A stretch of 64,000 bases of DNA, taken from Pseudomonadota bacterium. GTDB taxonomy: Bacteria; Pseudomonadota; Gammaproteobacteria; Steroidobacterales; Steroidobacteraceae. The notes under the pieces are model-generated. The model ran no database searches. It was not told the DNA's origin and was given only the letters and a program-made list of their open reading frames with translations. Every line of letters starts with the position of its first letter. Positions within the stretch are counted from its first letter, which is position 1. The DNA lies in assembly GCA_023391815.1 (NCBI GenBank), contig JAEWAF010000094.1, positions 1 through 64,000 of the forward strand. Reading direction: 5' to 3'. Position numbers and translations under genes: made by a program. This document shows positions 42,834 to 51,873 of the stretch, piece by piece.

Positions 42834-44507
42834 ATGGGGAGCATGTCCCGAAAGCATTTCGAATTCTGGCCAGTCGGCCTGCCACGCAATATCACCGCGC
42901 CGGCGACCAATCTGTTTTACAACGTGGAAGTGTCCGCGACCCGCTACCCCGACAAACCGTATCTGATCTTTTTCGAGGCGCCGCTCAGCTACGCGCGCTT
43001 CAAGGATGAGGCCGAGCGTCTAGCGGGATATCTGCAGGCGGACTGCGGCGTCAAAGCCGGTGATCGCGTGCTGGTGGTGATGCAGAACAGCCCGCAGTTC
43101 ATCCTGGCCTATTACGCCGTCCTGCGAGCGAACGCCATCGTCGTTCCGGTGAATCCGATGAGCGTCACCGCCGAGCTCAATCACTATATTCAGGACAGCG
43201 GCGCCACAGTCGCGCTCGTCGCCCAAGAGGTTTATCCGCAGCTTCATCCACTGCTCGGCAAATTGGATCGTGCCATCGTCGCGGCCTACAGCGATTACAT
43301 CAAACCGACCACCGATCTGCGCATGCCCGAGGTGGTGAGCGCGCCGAGACAGCCGATTGCGGAGCCGAATGTGACTTTGTGGGTCGATGCGCTGGCGGCG
43401 AAGCGCACGCCCGGGCCGTTGACCGCCGGGCCCGACGATCTTTGCGTGATTCCGTACAGCTCCGGCACGACCGGCCGGCCGAAAGGCTGCATGCTCAGCC
43501 ATCGCAATGTGATGCACACCCTGCTCACCAATGCTTTCTGGTTCGGCGGCAACTCCGATACCAGTCAGTTGGTCGTGCTCCCGTTCTTCCATGTCACCAG
43601 CATGCAAGGCGGCATGAACGCGCCGATGTACTACGGCGGCACCATCGTGCTGATGTGTCGCTGGGATCGCGAGGTCGCGGCCGAGCTGATTCAACGTTAC
43701 AAGCTGATGTCGTGGACCGCGATCGCGACCATGGTGATCGACTTCCTCGCCAATCCGAAGCTCGATCAATATGACCTGTCGTCGCTGATCAAAGTGAGCG
43801 GCGGTGGCGCGGCGATGCCGGCCGCGGTCGGCGAACGTTTGCAACAGCTGATCGGCTCGCCGTACATCGAAGGCTACGGTTTGACCGAGACCATCGCGCC
43901 GACGCACGTCAACCCGCCGCACCGGCCGAAGCGGCAATGCCTGGGCGTGCCGATCTTCAATACGGATTCGCGCATCATCGATCCGGAAACGCTGCAGGAA
44001 GTGGCGCAGGGAACGGTGGGCGAGATCGTCACGCACGGCCCGCAGATTTTTCAGGGTTACTGGCGCAATCCGGAAGCGACGGCAGCCGCCTTCGTCACCC
44101 TCGAGGGCAAGCAGTTCTTCCGGACCGGCGATCTGGGCTATGTCGATGAGGATGGATATTTCTTCCTGGTCGACCGGCTCAAACGAATGATCAACGCGTC
44201 CGGCTTCAAAGTGTGGCCGGCGGAGATCGAGGCCCAGATGTACAAGCATCCGGCCATCCAGGAAGCCTGCGTGATCGCGGCCAAGGACGCCCATCGCGGC
44301 GAGACGGTGAAGGCCGTCGTGGTGCTGCGGGCCAGTCACAAAGGCAAGGTGACCGAAGCCGAGATCATCGAGTGGACGCGCCAGAACATGGCGACTTACA
44401 AGCATCCGCGGGTGATCGAGTTTGTCGAGGCGCTGCCGAAGTCGGCGACCGGCAAAGTCCAGTGGCGCCAGTTGCAGGAAGCGGAAATGGCGCGGGCACG
44501 GGCGTGA
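42834..44507 (+). CDS. Fatty-acyl or aryl-CoA ligase (AMP-binding family)
   Basis: A 557-residue acyl-adenylate enzyme. P-loop-like PYSSGTTGRPKGCMLSH near 218-234, the A5 motif YIEGYGLTETIAPTH, the FRTGDLGYVDEDGYFFLVDR hinge and the C-terminal K in SATGKVQWRQL are intact. ATG 42834 has AAGGA 11 bases upstream; ATG 42843 is an alternative with a poorly spaced GGGGA. It activates a carboxylic acid with CoA before the dehydrogenase pair. Divergent from those genes and followed by an IclR regulator, which together suggest one catabolic unit. Confidence 0.92.
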   Translation: MGSMSRKHFEFWPVGLPRNITAPATNLFYNVEVSATRYPDKPYLIFFEAPLSYARFKDEAERLAGYLQADCGVKAGDRVLVVMQNSPQFILAYYAVLRANAIVVPVNPMSVTAELNHYIQDSGATVALVAQEVYPQLHPLLGKLDRAIVAAYSDYIKPTTDLRMPEVVSAPRQPIAEPNVTLWVDALAAKRTPGPLTAGPDDLCVIPYSSGTTGRPKGCMLSHRNVMHTLLTNAFWFGGNSDTSQLVVLPFFHVTSMQGGMNAPMYYGGTIVLMCRWDREVAAELIQRYKLMSWTAIATMVIDFLANPKLDQYDLSSLIKVSGGGAAMPAAVGERLQQLIGSPYIEGYGLTETIAPTHVNPPHRPKRQCLGVPIFNTDSRIIDPETLQEVAQGTVGEIVTHGPQIFQGYWRNPEATAAAFVTLEGKQFFRTGDLGYVDEDGYFFLVDRLKRMINASGFKVWPAEIEAQMYKHPAIQEACVIAAKDAHRGETVKAVVVLRASHKGKVTEAEIIEWTRQNMATYKHPRVIEFVEALPKSATGKVQWRQLQEAEMARARA

Positions 44508-44559
44508 AATGCCGAGCCTCGCAGAACAACGTCAGTACGAACCAGCTGGGGAACATTTT

Positions 44560-45411
44560 ATGGCGACCAGAGCATCAGAGACGACTCGCATGATCGAGAC
44601 GACCGCAGCGGCCAGCGCCGCGCCGAAGCCCCACGTGGGTAAACAGGACCGGCACTTCGTCACCGCGTTGTCGCGCGGGCTGGACGTGTTGTCGTGCTTT
44701 CGAAGCGGCAGCCGGTTGTTGGGCAATCAGGACATTTCCGAACGATGCCGCCTGCCCAAGTCGACGGTGTCCCGTCTGACTTACACGCTTACCAAGCTGG
44801 GCTATCTGCACTACGTGAAAGAGTCCGGTAAATATCGCCTGGGCACGGCGACGCTGGCGCTCGGTAGCGCGGTACTCGGCCGCTTCGAAGTGCGCGATCT
44901 CGCGCGTCCGCTCATGCAAGAGCTGGCGGATGCGACCGGCACCTCGGTCGCGCTGGGCGCGCGTCAGCGGCTCAGCATGGTGTGCGTGGAAGTTTGTAAA
45001 GGCAACGCGGTCCTCTCGTTGAATATGGAAGTGGGCATGCGTCTGCCGCTGGCCACCTCCGCGATCGGTCGGGCCTATCTTTCCGTTTGCAGCGACACCG
45101 AGCGCGCCGATCTGCTGGATCAATTGAAAGAGCTGGATCATCTGGCATGGCCGGGCTTGAAGCAGGGCATCGACAAGGCGCTCGCCATGTATTCCGAGCT
45201 CGGCGTGTGCAGCTCGTTCGGCGAGTGGCAGCCGGATGTGAACGGCATCGCCGTCGGCTTCCGCCCCGGCAACGGCTTGCCGCCGATGTCCATCAACTGC
45301 GGCGCGCCGGCGTTCAAGGTGTCGCAGGAATATTTGCTCAACGACGTACGGCCGAGACTGGTGGAGCTGGTACGTCGGATCGAAGAGGGGCTCGGCCAGG
45401 CTCGCGCCTGA
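44560..45411 (+). CDS. IclR-family transcriptional regulator
   Basis: A 283-residue regulator. Residues about 40-100 are the winged HTH (VTALSRGLDVLSCF, then ISERCRLPKSTVSRLTYTL). The rest is the IclR effector domain, with RLPLATSAIGRAYL, the GEWQPDVNGIAVGF loop and conserved cysteines. ATG 44560 has GGGGAA 7 bases upstream; an ATG at 44509 is possible but lies next to the ligase stop. It likely controls the acyl-CoA ligase and dehydrogenase genes. A terminator follows. Confidence 0.92.
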   Translation: MATRASETTRMIETTAAASAAPKPHVGKQDRHFVTALSRGLDVLSCFRSGSRLLGNQDISERCRLPKSTVSRLTYTLTKLGYLHYVKESGKYRLGTATLALGSAVLGRFEVRDLARPLMQELADATGTSVALGARQRLSMVCVEVCKGNAVLSLNMEVGMRLPLATSAIGRAYLSVCSDTERADLLDQLKELDHLAWPGLKQGIDKALAMYSELGVCSSFGEWQPDVNGIAVGFRPGNGLPPMSINCGAPAFKVSQEYLLNDVRPRLVELVRRIEEGLGQARA

Positions 45412-45435
45412 ACCCTTTCAATCGGGATTCAAAAG

Positions 45436-45475
45436 GAACGGCGCGCATCGAAAGGTGCGCGCCGTTCGTTATTTT
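45436..45475 (+). terminator. Intrinsic terminator after iclR gene
   Basis: GAACGGCGCGCA and TGCGCGCCGTTC are a perfect 12-base stem with an 8-base loop (45448-45455), followed by GTTATTTTG. The T run is short but the stem is strong, and it closes the ligase-IclR unit ahead of the sugar transferase gene. Confidence 0.8.
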
Positions 45476-45605
45476 GTGCGCCGTAACCAGCTTGTCATCC
45501 AGTTGAGACGTAGCTGCAAGCCGACGCCCATGCAAGCTGGAACTTTTGTGGTGCAAGGCCAGTTAAAGGGCAGCTCTTGGTAATTTTTGTATCTATTGGC
45601 GAGTC

Positions 45606-47099
45606 ATGCGCGAAGCCTTTCAAGCAGAGAATTCCGGCGCTGATTCGCGCGGCTCCGCTACGCATGGTTCGAGTGATAACGTCGCCGCGCTTCGCCGTCG
45701 CAATCAGCGCGTTCACCATGGCACGTCGGAGCCGCCAAGCGTCGCTCTGCTCAGACACATATTGAATCCGTCGGTGATCGTGCTGACGCTGATGTTCTGT
45801 GTGTTCCTGTTCTCCCAGGAACTGACGCCCTCGTATTTCGCGCTGGCCGCGCTTGCGTTTCTGATCGCCTCGCAGGTCGTGAGCGAGCCGGTGATGGATT
45901 GCTCGGCCCGCAACGGTCTGACCAATCTGCTTCAACATCGCATCTTCGCCGAGTGGCTGCTGGTGTCGGCGGCGCTCTTATTGATGGCGTTCGCCTTCAA
46001 GGTCACCGAAACCTTTTCGCGACGGGTAATTCTTACCTGGTTCGCGATCACGCCGTTCGCCGTGGTCGCGGCGGAGGCGGGCTTGCGACGGTACGCCGCA
46101 TTCTCGGCTTTGCGAGGGAAGATTCAGCAAAGCCACGTCATCATCGGCGCGAACGAAGCCGGCTCACGCCTGGCGCGCCGCTTGATGGCGCATCCGCATC
46201 TGGGCCTGTTCAAAGGTTTCTTCGACGATCGCGATACCGCGCGTCTGCCCGACATGCCGCAGGAACAATTGCTCGGCGACATGGCGGACATCGTCAACTA
46301 CGTGCGCATCAACAACGTCAGCAACATTTATATCTGCCTGCCGATGCGCGCCGATGAGCGCGTCACCAAGCTGCTCGAGGAATTGAAGGACACCACCGCC
46401 TCGGTGTACTTCGTGCCTGACATCTTCATGTTCGATCTGATTCAGGCGCGCGTTTGTGACATCGACGGTATTCCGATGCTGGCGGTGTGCGAGTCGCCGT
46501 TCGCCGGTCTGGACGGCGTAATCAAGCGCGCCAGCGATATCGTGTTCTCCTCGGTGCTGCTATTGATGCTCTGGCCGCTGCTGCTGGCGATCGCGATCGG
46601 TGTGCGACTGAGCTCGCCCGGTCCCATCCTGTTCCGACAGCGTCGTTATGGCATGTACGGCGAAGCGATCAACGTGTTCAAGTTCCGGAGCATGACGGTG
46701 TGCGAGGACGGCGCCAAGGTTACGCAAGCTCAGAGAAACGATCCGCGCGTGACCCGCTTCGGCGGCTTCCTGCGTCGGACCTCGTTGGACGAGCTGCCGC
46801 AACTCTTCAATGTGTTCCTCGGCTCGATGAGCCTGGTCGGACCGCGCCCGCACGCGGTCGCTCACAACGAGGAATATCGACGCATCATCGAAGGTTACAT
46901 GCTGCGTCATAAGGTGCGGCCGGGCATCACCGGCTGGGCGCAGGTGAATGGCCTGCGCGGCGAGACCGACACGGTCGACAAGATGCAGCGTCGGGTGGAG
47001 TACGACCTCGATTATCTACGGAACTGGTCCCTGGGACTGGACCTGACCATTCTGTTGCGGACCGCCTCGCTGGTGTGGCGAGACCGTAATGCATATTAA
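45606..47099 (+). CDS. Undecaprenyl-phosphate sugar-1-phosphate transferase (WcaJ/WbaP type)
   Basis: A 497-residue initiating transferase of exopolysaccharide or capsule synthesis. Four or five membrane helices (about 45-180), a Rossmann-like middle domain (VIIGANEAGSRLARRL), one more helix near 315, then the catalytic bacterial sugar transferase domain: SSPGPILFRQRRYG, VFKFRSM, FLRRTSLDELPQLFNVF and SLVGPRPHA near the C-terminus. It puts the first hexose-1-phosphate on undecaprenyl phosphate. The rest of the polysaccharide operon is not here apart from the genes just downstream. Confidence 0.93.
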   Translation: MREAFQAENSGADSRGSATHGSSDNVAALRRRNQRVHHGTSEPPSVALLRHILNPSVIVLTLMFCVFLFSQELTPSYFALAALAFLIASQVVSEPVMDCSARNGLTNLLQHRIFAEWLLVSAALLLMAFAFKVTETFSRRVILTWFAITPFAVVAAEAGLRRYAAFSALRGKIQQSHVIIGANEAGSRLARRLMAHPHLGLFKGFFDDRDTARLPDMPQEQLLGDMADIVNYVRINNVSNIYICLPMRADERVTKLLEELKDTTASVYFVPDIFMFDLIQARVCDIDGIPMLAVCESPFAGLDGVIKRASDIVFSSVLLLMLWPLLLAIAIGVRLSSPGPILFRQRRYGMYGEAINVFKFRSMTVCEDGAKVTQAQRNDPRVTRFGGFLRRTSLDELPQLFNVFLGSMSLVGPRPHAVAHNEEYRRIIEGYMLRHKVRPGITGWAQVNGLRGETDTVDKMQRRVEYDLDYLRNWSLGLDLTILLRTASLVWRDRNAY

Positions 47100-47110
47100 G
47101 AGGTAGAGCC

Positions 47111-47212
47111 ATGCGTAAAACACAAATTCACGTCTGGATCACCATGATGTTCTGCGCGCTGGCGATGGCGGCGCAGGCAATGCATGCCGGCACGCTCCAT
47201 CTGCCGTTCTGA
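47111..47212 (+). CDS. 33-residue peptide with signal sequence
   Basis: Too short for usual gene finders. ATG 47111 follows a GAGG at 7 bases and lies 11 bases after the sugar transferase stop. The translation MRKTQIHVWITMMFCALAMA plus about 13 residues is a signal peptide followed by AQAMHAGTLHLPF. It would leave a peptide of about 7-10 residues in the periplasm or a single membrane helix. It may be a translation-coupling leader between the two flanking genes. Unproven but the RBS and position are good. Confidence 0.45.
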   Translation: MRKTQIHVWITMMFCALAMAAQAMHAGTLHLPF

Positions 47213-47220
47213 TCCAGGAC

Positions 47221-48693
47221 ATGCAGGCACCGAACGTCACTGATGCCGGCGCGCTCCGGCTCGGCGCGCTGCTCCGTTATTTGCAGACGGAGCAGATCGA
47301 GCACGTCGTCTCCGACGAGCGGTCCGATGACGCCTGCTCCGGCGCGCAGCTGACGGCGACGATCGTTGTGGCCGCAGAAACTTTGCCGCTTTTGCCTCCT
47401 GTCCTGCATGAATTCTGTCGACGCCAGGAGATGCAACTGGTCCATCACTGGTGTCGCGGCAGCGATCAGTTATTCATGCTGAGCTGGCTCAACGAGCTGC
47501 AGCGCCCGGAATTCGTGTCGTTGCGTGTCCAACGGCACGCCGCGCGGCAGGGTAGTTGGTGGCAACGACAAGTGGATCGGCTACGCCGTTGGCGCGAGCC
47601 GTCGGGATTATTGATCGCCTGTATCGGCCCTGATGGCAGCGGTCGAAGCAGCGTGGTCGAGCAATTGGGCGCAAGGCCGCTCGCGCCGTTCGCGGCCGCT
47701 CATGTCATGGAGCTTCGCCCGCATGTGATGCGGCCGGTGCCGGTCGAGCCGGAGTCGCGCGAGCCGCGCGGTCGGCTCGGCACGGTGGCCAAGCTGATGA
47801 TGTTCGTCGCCGATTACTGGCTTGGTTACTGGTGGCAGATTCGTCCCAAGCTGGTGGCCTCGACCATGGTGGTCTCGAACCGCTACTTCGACGACATCCT
47901 GGTCGATCCGGGTTATTACCGGATCGATCGCTCGCGCAGCCTGGCGCGCTGGCTGTTGCCTTGGATTCCCCGGCCCGAGCTGTGGCTGGTGTTCGATGTG
48001 CCTTCCGAAGTCTTGCAGACTCGAACCCGTGAAGTGGCGGCGGAGGAGGCGGCACGACTGCGCAGCGAATACCGCAAAGTGCTGCGGCGTCGTGAAGATG
48101 TGGTCGTGCTCGATGCCGAGCAGCCGATCGATGAAGTGAGCGCGGAGGCGGAGCGAGCGATCGTCGCGCAACTGGCCCGTCGTACCGCTCGACGGCTCGG
48201 TTTGCCCGACACCAGCAAGGACAATCCAAAGTCGACGAATGTGCTGCTGTTCTTTTGTCGGCGGCACGTGCCTGTATTGAGCAGGCTCGTTCGCGTGCTC
48301 TTTAATAGTGACATCAACTGTCGCGTGCCGAGCGACGTCCACATGCCCCATCCCTATGGCATCGTTCTGCATCGGCAAGCCGTGATCGGGCACCGAGTCA
48401 CGATCATGCAGCAGGTCATGATCGGCGGTCGCGATGGCGATCCGAACATCGCTGCGGTGATTGGCGATGACGTCACAATTGGCGCGGGCGCGCGCATTCT
48501 GGGTGACGTTCGCATCGGCAATGGCGCCACCATCGGTGCCAACGCAGTCGTGACTCGCGACATTCCTCCTGGCGCGACCGTGGTTGGCGCGGATCGCATC
48601 GTTGCCACGGGTCGCCATTCAGCGACGACAGCTGCCGAACCCCCGAAGGTAGCCAAATTCCCGAGACCGCCTCGTCGAACCACCGCCGCGTAA
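47221..48693 (+). CDS. Thymidylate-kinase-like and hexapeptide acetyltransferase fusion
   Basis: A 490-residue fusion. Residues 1-125 are a nucleotidyltransferase-like region. A P-loop GPDGSGRSS is at 136-144, with Arg at 142 in place of the Lys that binds phosphate; the body resembles thymidylate kinase (SNRYFDDILVDP, ELWLVFDVPSEVLQTRT). Residues about 370-470 are a left-handed beta-helix acetyltransferase with MPHPYGIVLHRQAVIG and DDVTIGAGARILGDVRIGNGATIGA repeats, like serine acetyltransferase. It is 8 bases after the small peptide gene. Probable role in sugar or polysaccharide decoration; the kinase activity is doubtful because of Arg142. Confidence 0.75.
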   Translation: MQAPNVTDAGALRLGALLRYLQTEQIEHVVSDERSDDACSGAQLTATIVVAAETLPLLPPVLHEFCRRQEMQLVHHWCRGSDQLFMLSWLNELQRPEFVSLRVQRHAARQGSWWQRQVDRLRRWREPSGLLIACIGPDGSGRSSVVEQLGARPLAPFAAAHVMELRPHVMRPVPVEPESREPRGRLGTVAKLMMFVADYWLGYWWQIRPKLVASTMVVSNRYFDDILVDPGYYRIDRSRSLARWLLPWIPRPELWLVFDVPSEVLQTRTREVAAEEAARLRSEYRKVLRRREDVVVLDAEQPIDEVSAEAERAIVAQLARRTARRLGLPDTSKDNPKSTNVLLFFCRRHVPVLSRLVRVLFNSDINCRVPSDVHMPHPYGIVLHRQAVIGHRVTIMQQVMIGGRDGDPNIAAVIGDDVTIGAGARILGDVRIGNGATIGANAVVTRDIPPGATVVGADRIVATGRHSATTAAEPPKVAKFPRPPRRTTAA

Positions 48694-48851
48694 CGCGAAG
48701 GCTCGCGACGCGAATCGCGAAGCCGGCAAAATTGAGCGGAAAACCGCTGAAATCCGGCGTGCCGACCCCATCATGCACCGTGATGGACAGCGTGACCCAC
48801 GGCCCGGCGCAGTCAAGGTGTGAAGTCGATCTCGCTAAGCATGCGACTTAT

Positions 48852-48891
48852 CACACTGCGTTTCTCAACCGCAGTGTGGTTCGGCTACACT
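48852..48891 (+). promoter_or_regulatory. Inverted repeat and -10 ahead of sucA
   Basis: CACACTGCG (48852-48860) and CGCAGTGTG (48870-48878) are a perfect 9-base inverted repeat with 9 bases between. TACACT at 48886-48891 is a fair -10. The repeat covers the -35 area, as an operator would. The start site would be near 48898 and the leader about 70 bases. Confidence 0.5.
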
Positions 48892-48967
48892 ACCGGCCCT
48901 CTAAAGTAATGTACGTGGCCGTTGGCGGCCAAACCTTCCTCAGTTCGAACAGGAACTTGCGAGCGCA

Positions 48968-51847
48968 ATGAGCGACTCTTTGCGAGCTTTGCTCGACTCT
49001 ACGCCTCTCGGGGCTGGCAACGCCCCCTACATCGAATCCCTCTACGAACAATTCCTTGCTGATCCGGGATCGGTCGAGCCGAAATGGCGCGACTACTTCG
49101 CCGGGTTGGGCAAAGCGGGCGGTGGCGCCGATGTGGCGCACGGCCCGATTCGCGATGCGCTCGCCAAGCGTGCCTACTCGATCGGTGCACCGAGTGGGGC
49201 GGCCCCCGCCGCCGTGTCCAGTGATGCAGCGGCCAAGCAGGGCGCGGTGTCGCGACTGGTGCAGGTCTACTCGAATCGCGGTCACCTGGTCGCCGACATC
49301 GATCCGCTGGGCTTGATGAAGCGTCCGGTGCCCGAAGTGCTCGAGCTGTCGCACTTCGGCTTGAGCAATGCCGACCTCGAGACCGAGTTCTTCACCGGCA
49401 GCCGCACCGACGCCATCGCCAAGCGCATGAAGCTGAAAGACATCGTCGCTCAGCTGCGTCAGATCTACTGCGGCACCATCGGCGCCGAATTCGCGCACGT
49501 CTCGAATTCGACCGAGCGGCTGTGGTTGCAGAATCGCTTCCAGGAAGGTCGCGTCACGAATCGTTATTCGACCGAGGAGCGCAAGACGTTCCTGCGCCAT
49601 CTCACGGCGGCGGAAGGTCTGGAGCGATATCTCGCCACCAAATATCCGGCGCAGAAGCGCTTCTCGCTGGAAGGCGGCGACGCGCTGGTGCCACTGGTCG
49701 ACGATCTGATTCAGCAGGGCGGTCTGCGCGGTCTGGAGGAGATGGTCATCGGCATGGCCCATCGCGGCCGCTTGAATCTGCTGGTGAACGTGGTCGGCAA
49801 GTCCCCGCAGAAGCTGTTCTCCGAGTTCGAAGGTCACTACGACGTGAACCACATGCAGGGCTCGGGCGACGTGAAGTACCACAAGGGCTTCTCCACCGAC
49901 ATCAAGACGCCGGGCGGCAACGTCCACGTCGCGATGGCGTTCAATCCCTCGCACCTCGAAGTGGTCAACCCGGTCGTCGAAGGCTCGGTGCGTGCTCGTC
50001 AGCAGCGTCGCAGCGACACCAAGGGCGACAAGGTGATGCCGCTGTTGATTCACGGCGACGCCGCTTTCGCGGGTCAGGGCGTCGTGATGGAAACGTTGCA
50101 GATGTCGCAGGTCCGCGGTTTCTACACCGGCGGCACGGTGCACGTGATCATCAACAACCAGGTCGGCTTCACCACTTCCAAGCCGGAAGATGCGCGCTCG
50201 ACCATGTATTGCAGCGACGTGGCGAAGATGATCGAAGCGCCGATCTTCCACGTGAACGGCGATGACGTCGAAGCGGTCGCGTTCGTGACCCGGCTCGCGC
50301 TCGATTACCGCATGACGTTCCACAAGGACGTCGTGATCGATCTGGTCTGCTATCGCCGCCTGGGTCACAACGAGTCGGACGAGCCGTCGGCGACGCAGCC
50401 GGTGATGTACTCGAAGATCCGCGCCCACAAGACGCCGCGCCAGATCTATGCCGAGCGCCTGGTCGCCGAAAAGGTGATCACCATGGCCGAGGCCGACGCG
50501 ATGGTCGATCAGTATCGTCGCGAGATGGACGAGGGCAAGTCGCAGGCCAAGCAGTCGCTGGGCCTGATCGGCAACAAGCACACCGTCGACTGGACCAAGT
50601 ATCACGACGTCGATCTCACCGAAGTGGTGAAGACCGGCGTGCGCATCGAGCAGCTGCGCGAGCTGGCCACCAAGCTCACCACGCTGCCGGCGAACCTCAC
50701 CTTGCATCGTCAGGTCGCGAAGATCGTCCAGGACCGCGAGAAGATGGCGGCCGGCCAGCTGCCGCTCGACTGGGGCTTCGCCGAGAACCTGGCGTACGCG
50801 ACGTTGCTGACCGAAGGCTACGAAGTGCGTCTGATCGGTCAGGACAGCGGCCGAGGCACGTTCTTCCATCGTCATGCCGTGTGGCACGACCAGAACAGCC
50901 TCGAGAACTACGTTCCGTTGCAGCACCTGGCGCCGAGCCAGCCGCGCTTCGACGTGTACGACTCCTTCCTGTCGGAAGAAGCGGTGCTCGGTTTCGAGTA
51001 CGGCTTCTCGACCACCGAGCCGAACAGCCTGACCATCTGGGAAGGTCAGTTCGGCGACTTCGTCAACGGCGCGCAGGTCATCATCGACCAGTTCATCAGC
51101 TCCGGCGAAGCGAAGTGGGGCCGCCTGTGCGGGCTCACCTTGATGTTGCCGCATGGCTATGAAGGCCAGGGTCCGGAACATTCCTCGGCGCGTCTGGAGC
51201 GCTTCCTGCAGTTGTGCGCCGAGCAGAACATGCAGGTATGCGTGCCGTCGACGCCGGCGCAGATGTTCCACATGCTGCGTCGTCAGATGAAGCAGAGCTT
51301 CCGCAAGCCGCTGGTCATCATGTCGCCCAAGAGCCTGCTTCGTCACAAGCTGTCGGTGTCGCAGCTCGACGATCTCACGCAAGGCTCGTTCCGTACCGTC
51401 ATCGACGAGGTCGACGATATCCAGCCGGCCAAGGTCACGCGTATCGTGTTCTGCGCGGGCAAGGTTTATTTCGACCTGCTCGATTCGCGTCGCGGCGATG
51501 GTTTGCACAACATTGCCATCGTGCGTGTGGAACAGTTGTATCCGTTCCCGGCGGAAGAGTACGCGGCCATCATCAAGAAATATTCGAACGCCAAGGAAGT
51601 CGTCTGGTGTCAGGAGGAGCCGCAGAATCAGGGCGCCTGGTATCAGATCCGCCATCGTCTGCAGGAGTCGCTGTCGAAGGATCATCAGCTGCTGTACGCA
51701 GGCCGCGCTCCGGCGGCCGCTCCCGCCACCGGCATCGCGCAGATGCACCAGGAACAGCAGCAGGCACTGGTCGACGCCGCGCTGCGCTCCACCAGCACCG
51801 AAGAGTCTCTCCGGCACACCACGCGCCTGAAGGCCGCGAACAAGTGA
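48968..51847 (+). CDS. sucA: 2-oxoglutarate dehydrogenase E1
   Basis: A 959-residue thiamin-diphosphate enzyme of the TCA cycle, oxidatively decarboxylating 2-oxoglutarate. The N-terminus SLRALLDSTPL-GNAPYIESLYEQFL is typical. GMAHRGRLNLLVNVVGKSP, the HGDAAFAGQG and the NNQVGFTTS segments are classical E1o motifs, and HVNGDDVEAV and RRLGHNESDEPS bind ThDP/Mg. Full length. It is followed by sucB at 26 bases. Start ATG lacks a strong RBS. Confidence 0.98.
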   Translation: MSDSLRALLDSTPLGAGNAPYIESLYEQFLADPGSVEPKWRDYFAGLGKAGGGADVAHGPIRDALAKRAYSIGAPSGAAPAAVSSDAAAKQGAVSRLVQVYSNRGHLVADIDPLGLMKRPVPEVLELSHFGLSNADLETEFFTGSRTDAIAKRMKLKDIVAQLRQIYCGTIGAEFAHVSNSTERLWLQNRFQEGRVTNRYSTEERKTFLRHLTAAEGLERYLATKYPAQKRFSLEGGDALVPLVDDLIQQGGLRGLEEMVIGMAHRGRLNLLVNVVGKSPQKLFSEFEGHYDVNHMQGSGDVKYHKGFSTDIKTPGGNVHVAMAFNPSHLEVVNPVVEGSVRARQQRRSDTKGDKVMPLLIHGDAAFAGQGVVMETLQMSQVRGFYTGGTVHVIINNQVGFTTSKPEDARSTMYCSDVAKMIEAPIFHVNGDDVEAVAFVTRLALDYRMTFHKDVVIDLVCYRRLGHNESDEPSATQPVMYSKIRAHKTPRQIYAERLVAEKVITMAEADAMVDQYRREMDEGKSQAKQSLGLIGNKHTVDWTKYHDVDLTEVVKTGVRIEQLRELATKLTTLPANLTLHRQVAKIVQDREKMAAGQLPLDWGFAENLAYATLLTEGYEVRLIGQDSGRGTFFHRHAVWHDQNSLENYVPLQHLAPSQPRFDVYDSFLSEEAVLGFEYGFSTTEPNSLTIWEGQFGDFVNGAQVIIDQFISSGEAKWGRLCGLTLMLPHGYEGQGPEHSSARLERFLQLCAEQNMQVCVPSTPAQMFHMLRRQMKQSFRKPLVIMSPKSLLRHKLSVSQLDDLTQGSFRTVIDEVDDIQPAKVTRIVFCAGKVYFDLLDSRRGDGLHNIAIVRVEQLYPFPAEEYAAIIKKYSNAKEVVWCQEEPQNQGAWYQIRHRLQESLSKDHQLLYAGRAPAAAPATGIAQMHQEQQQALVDAALRSTSTEESLRHTTRLKAANK

Positions 51848-51873
51848 GCCGCGGGTAATAACAGGATCAAGTG

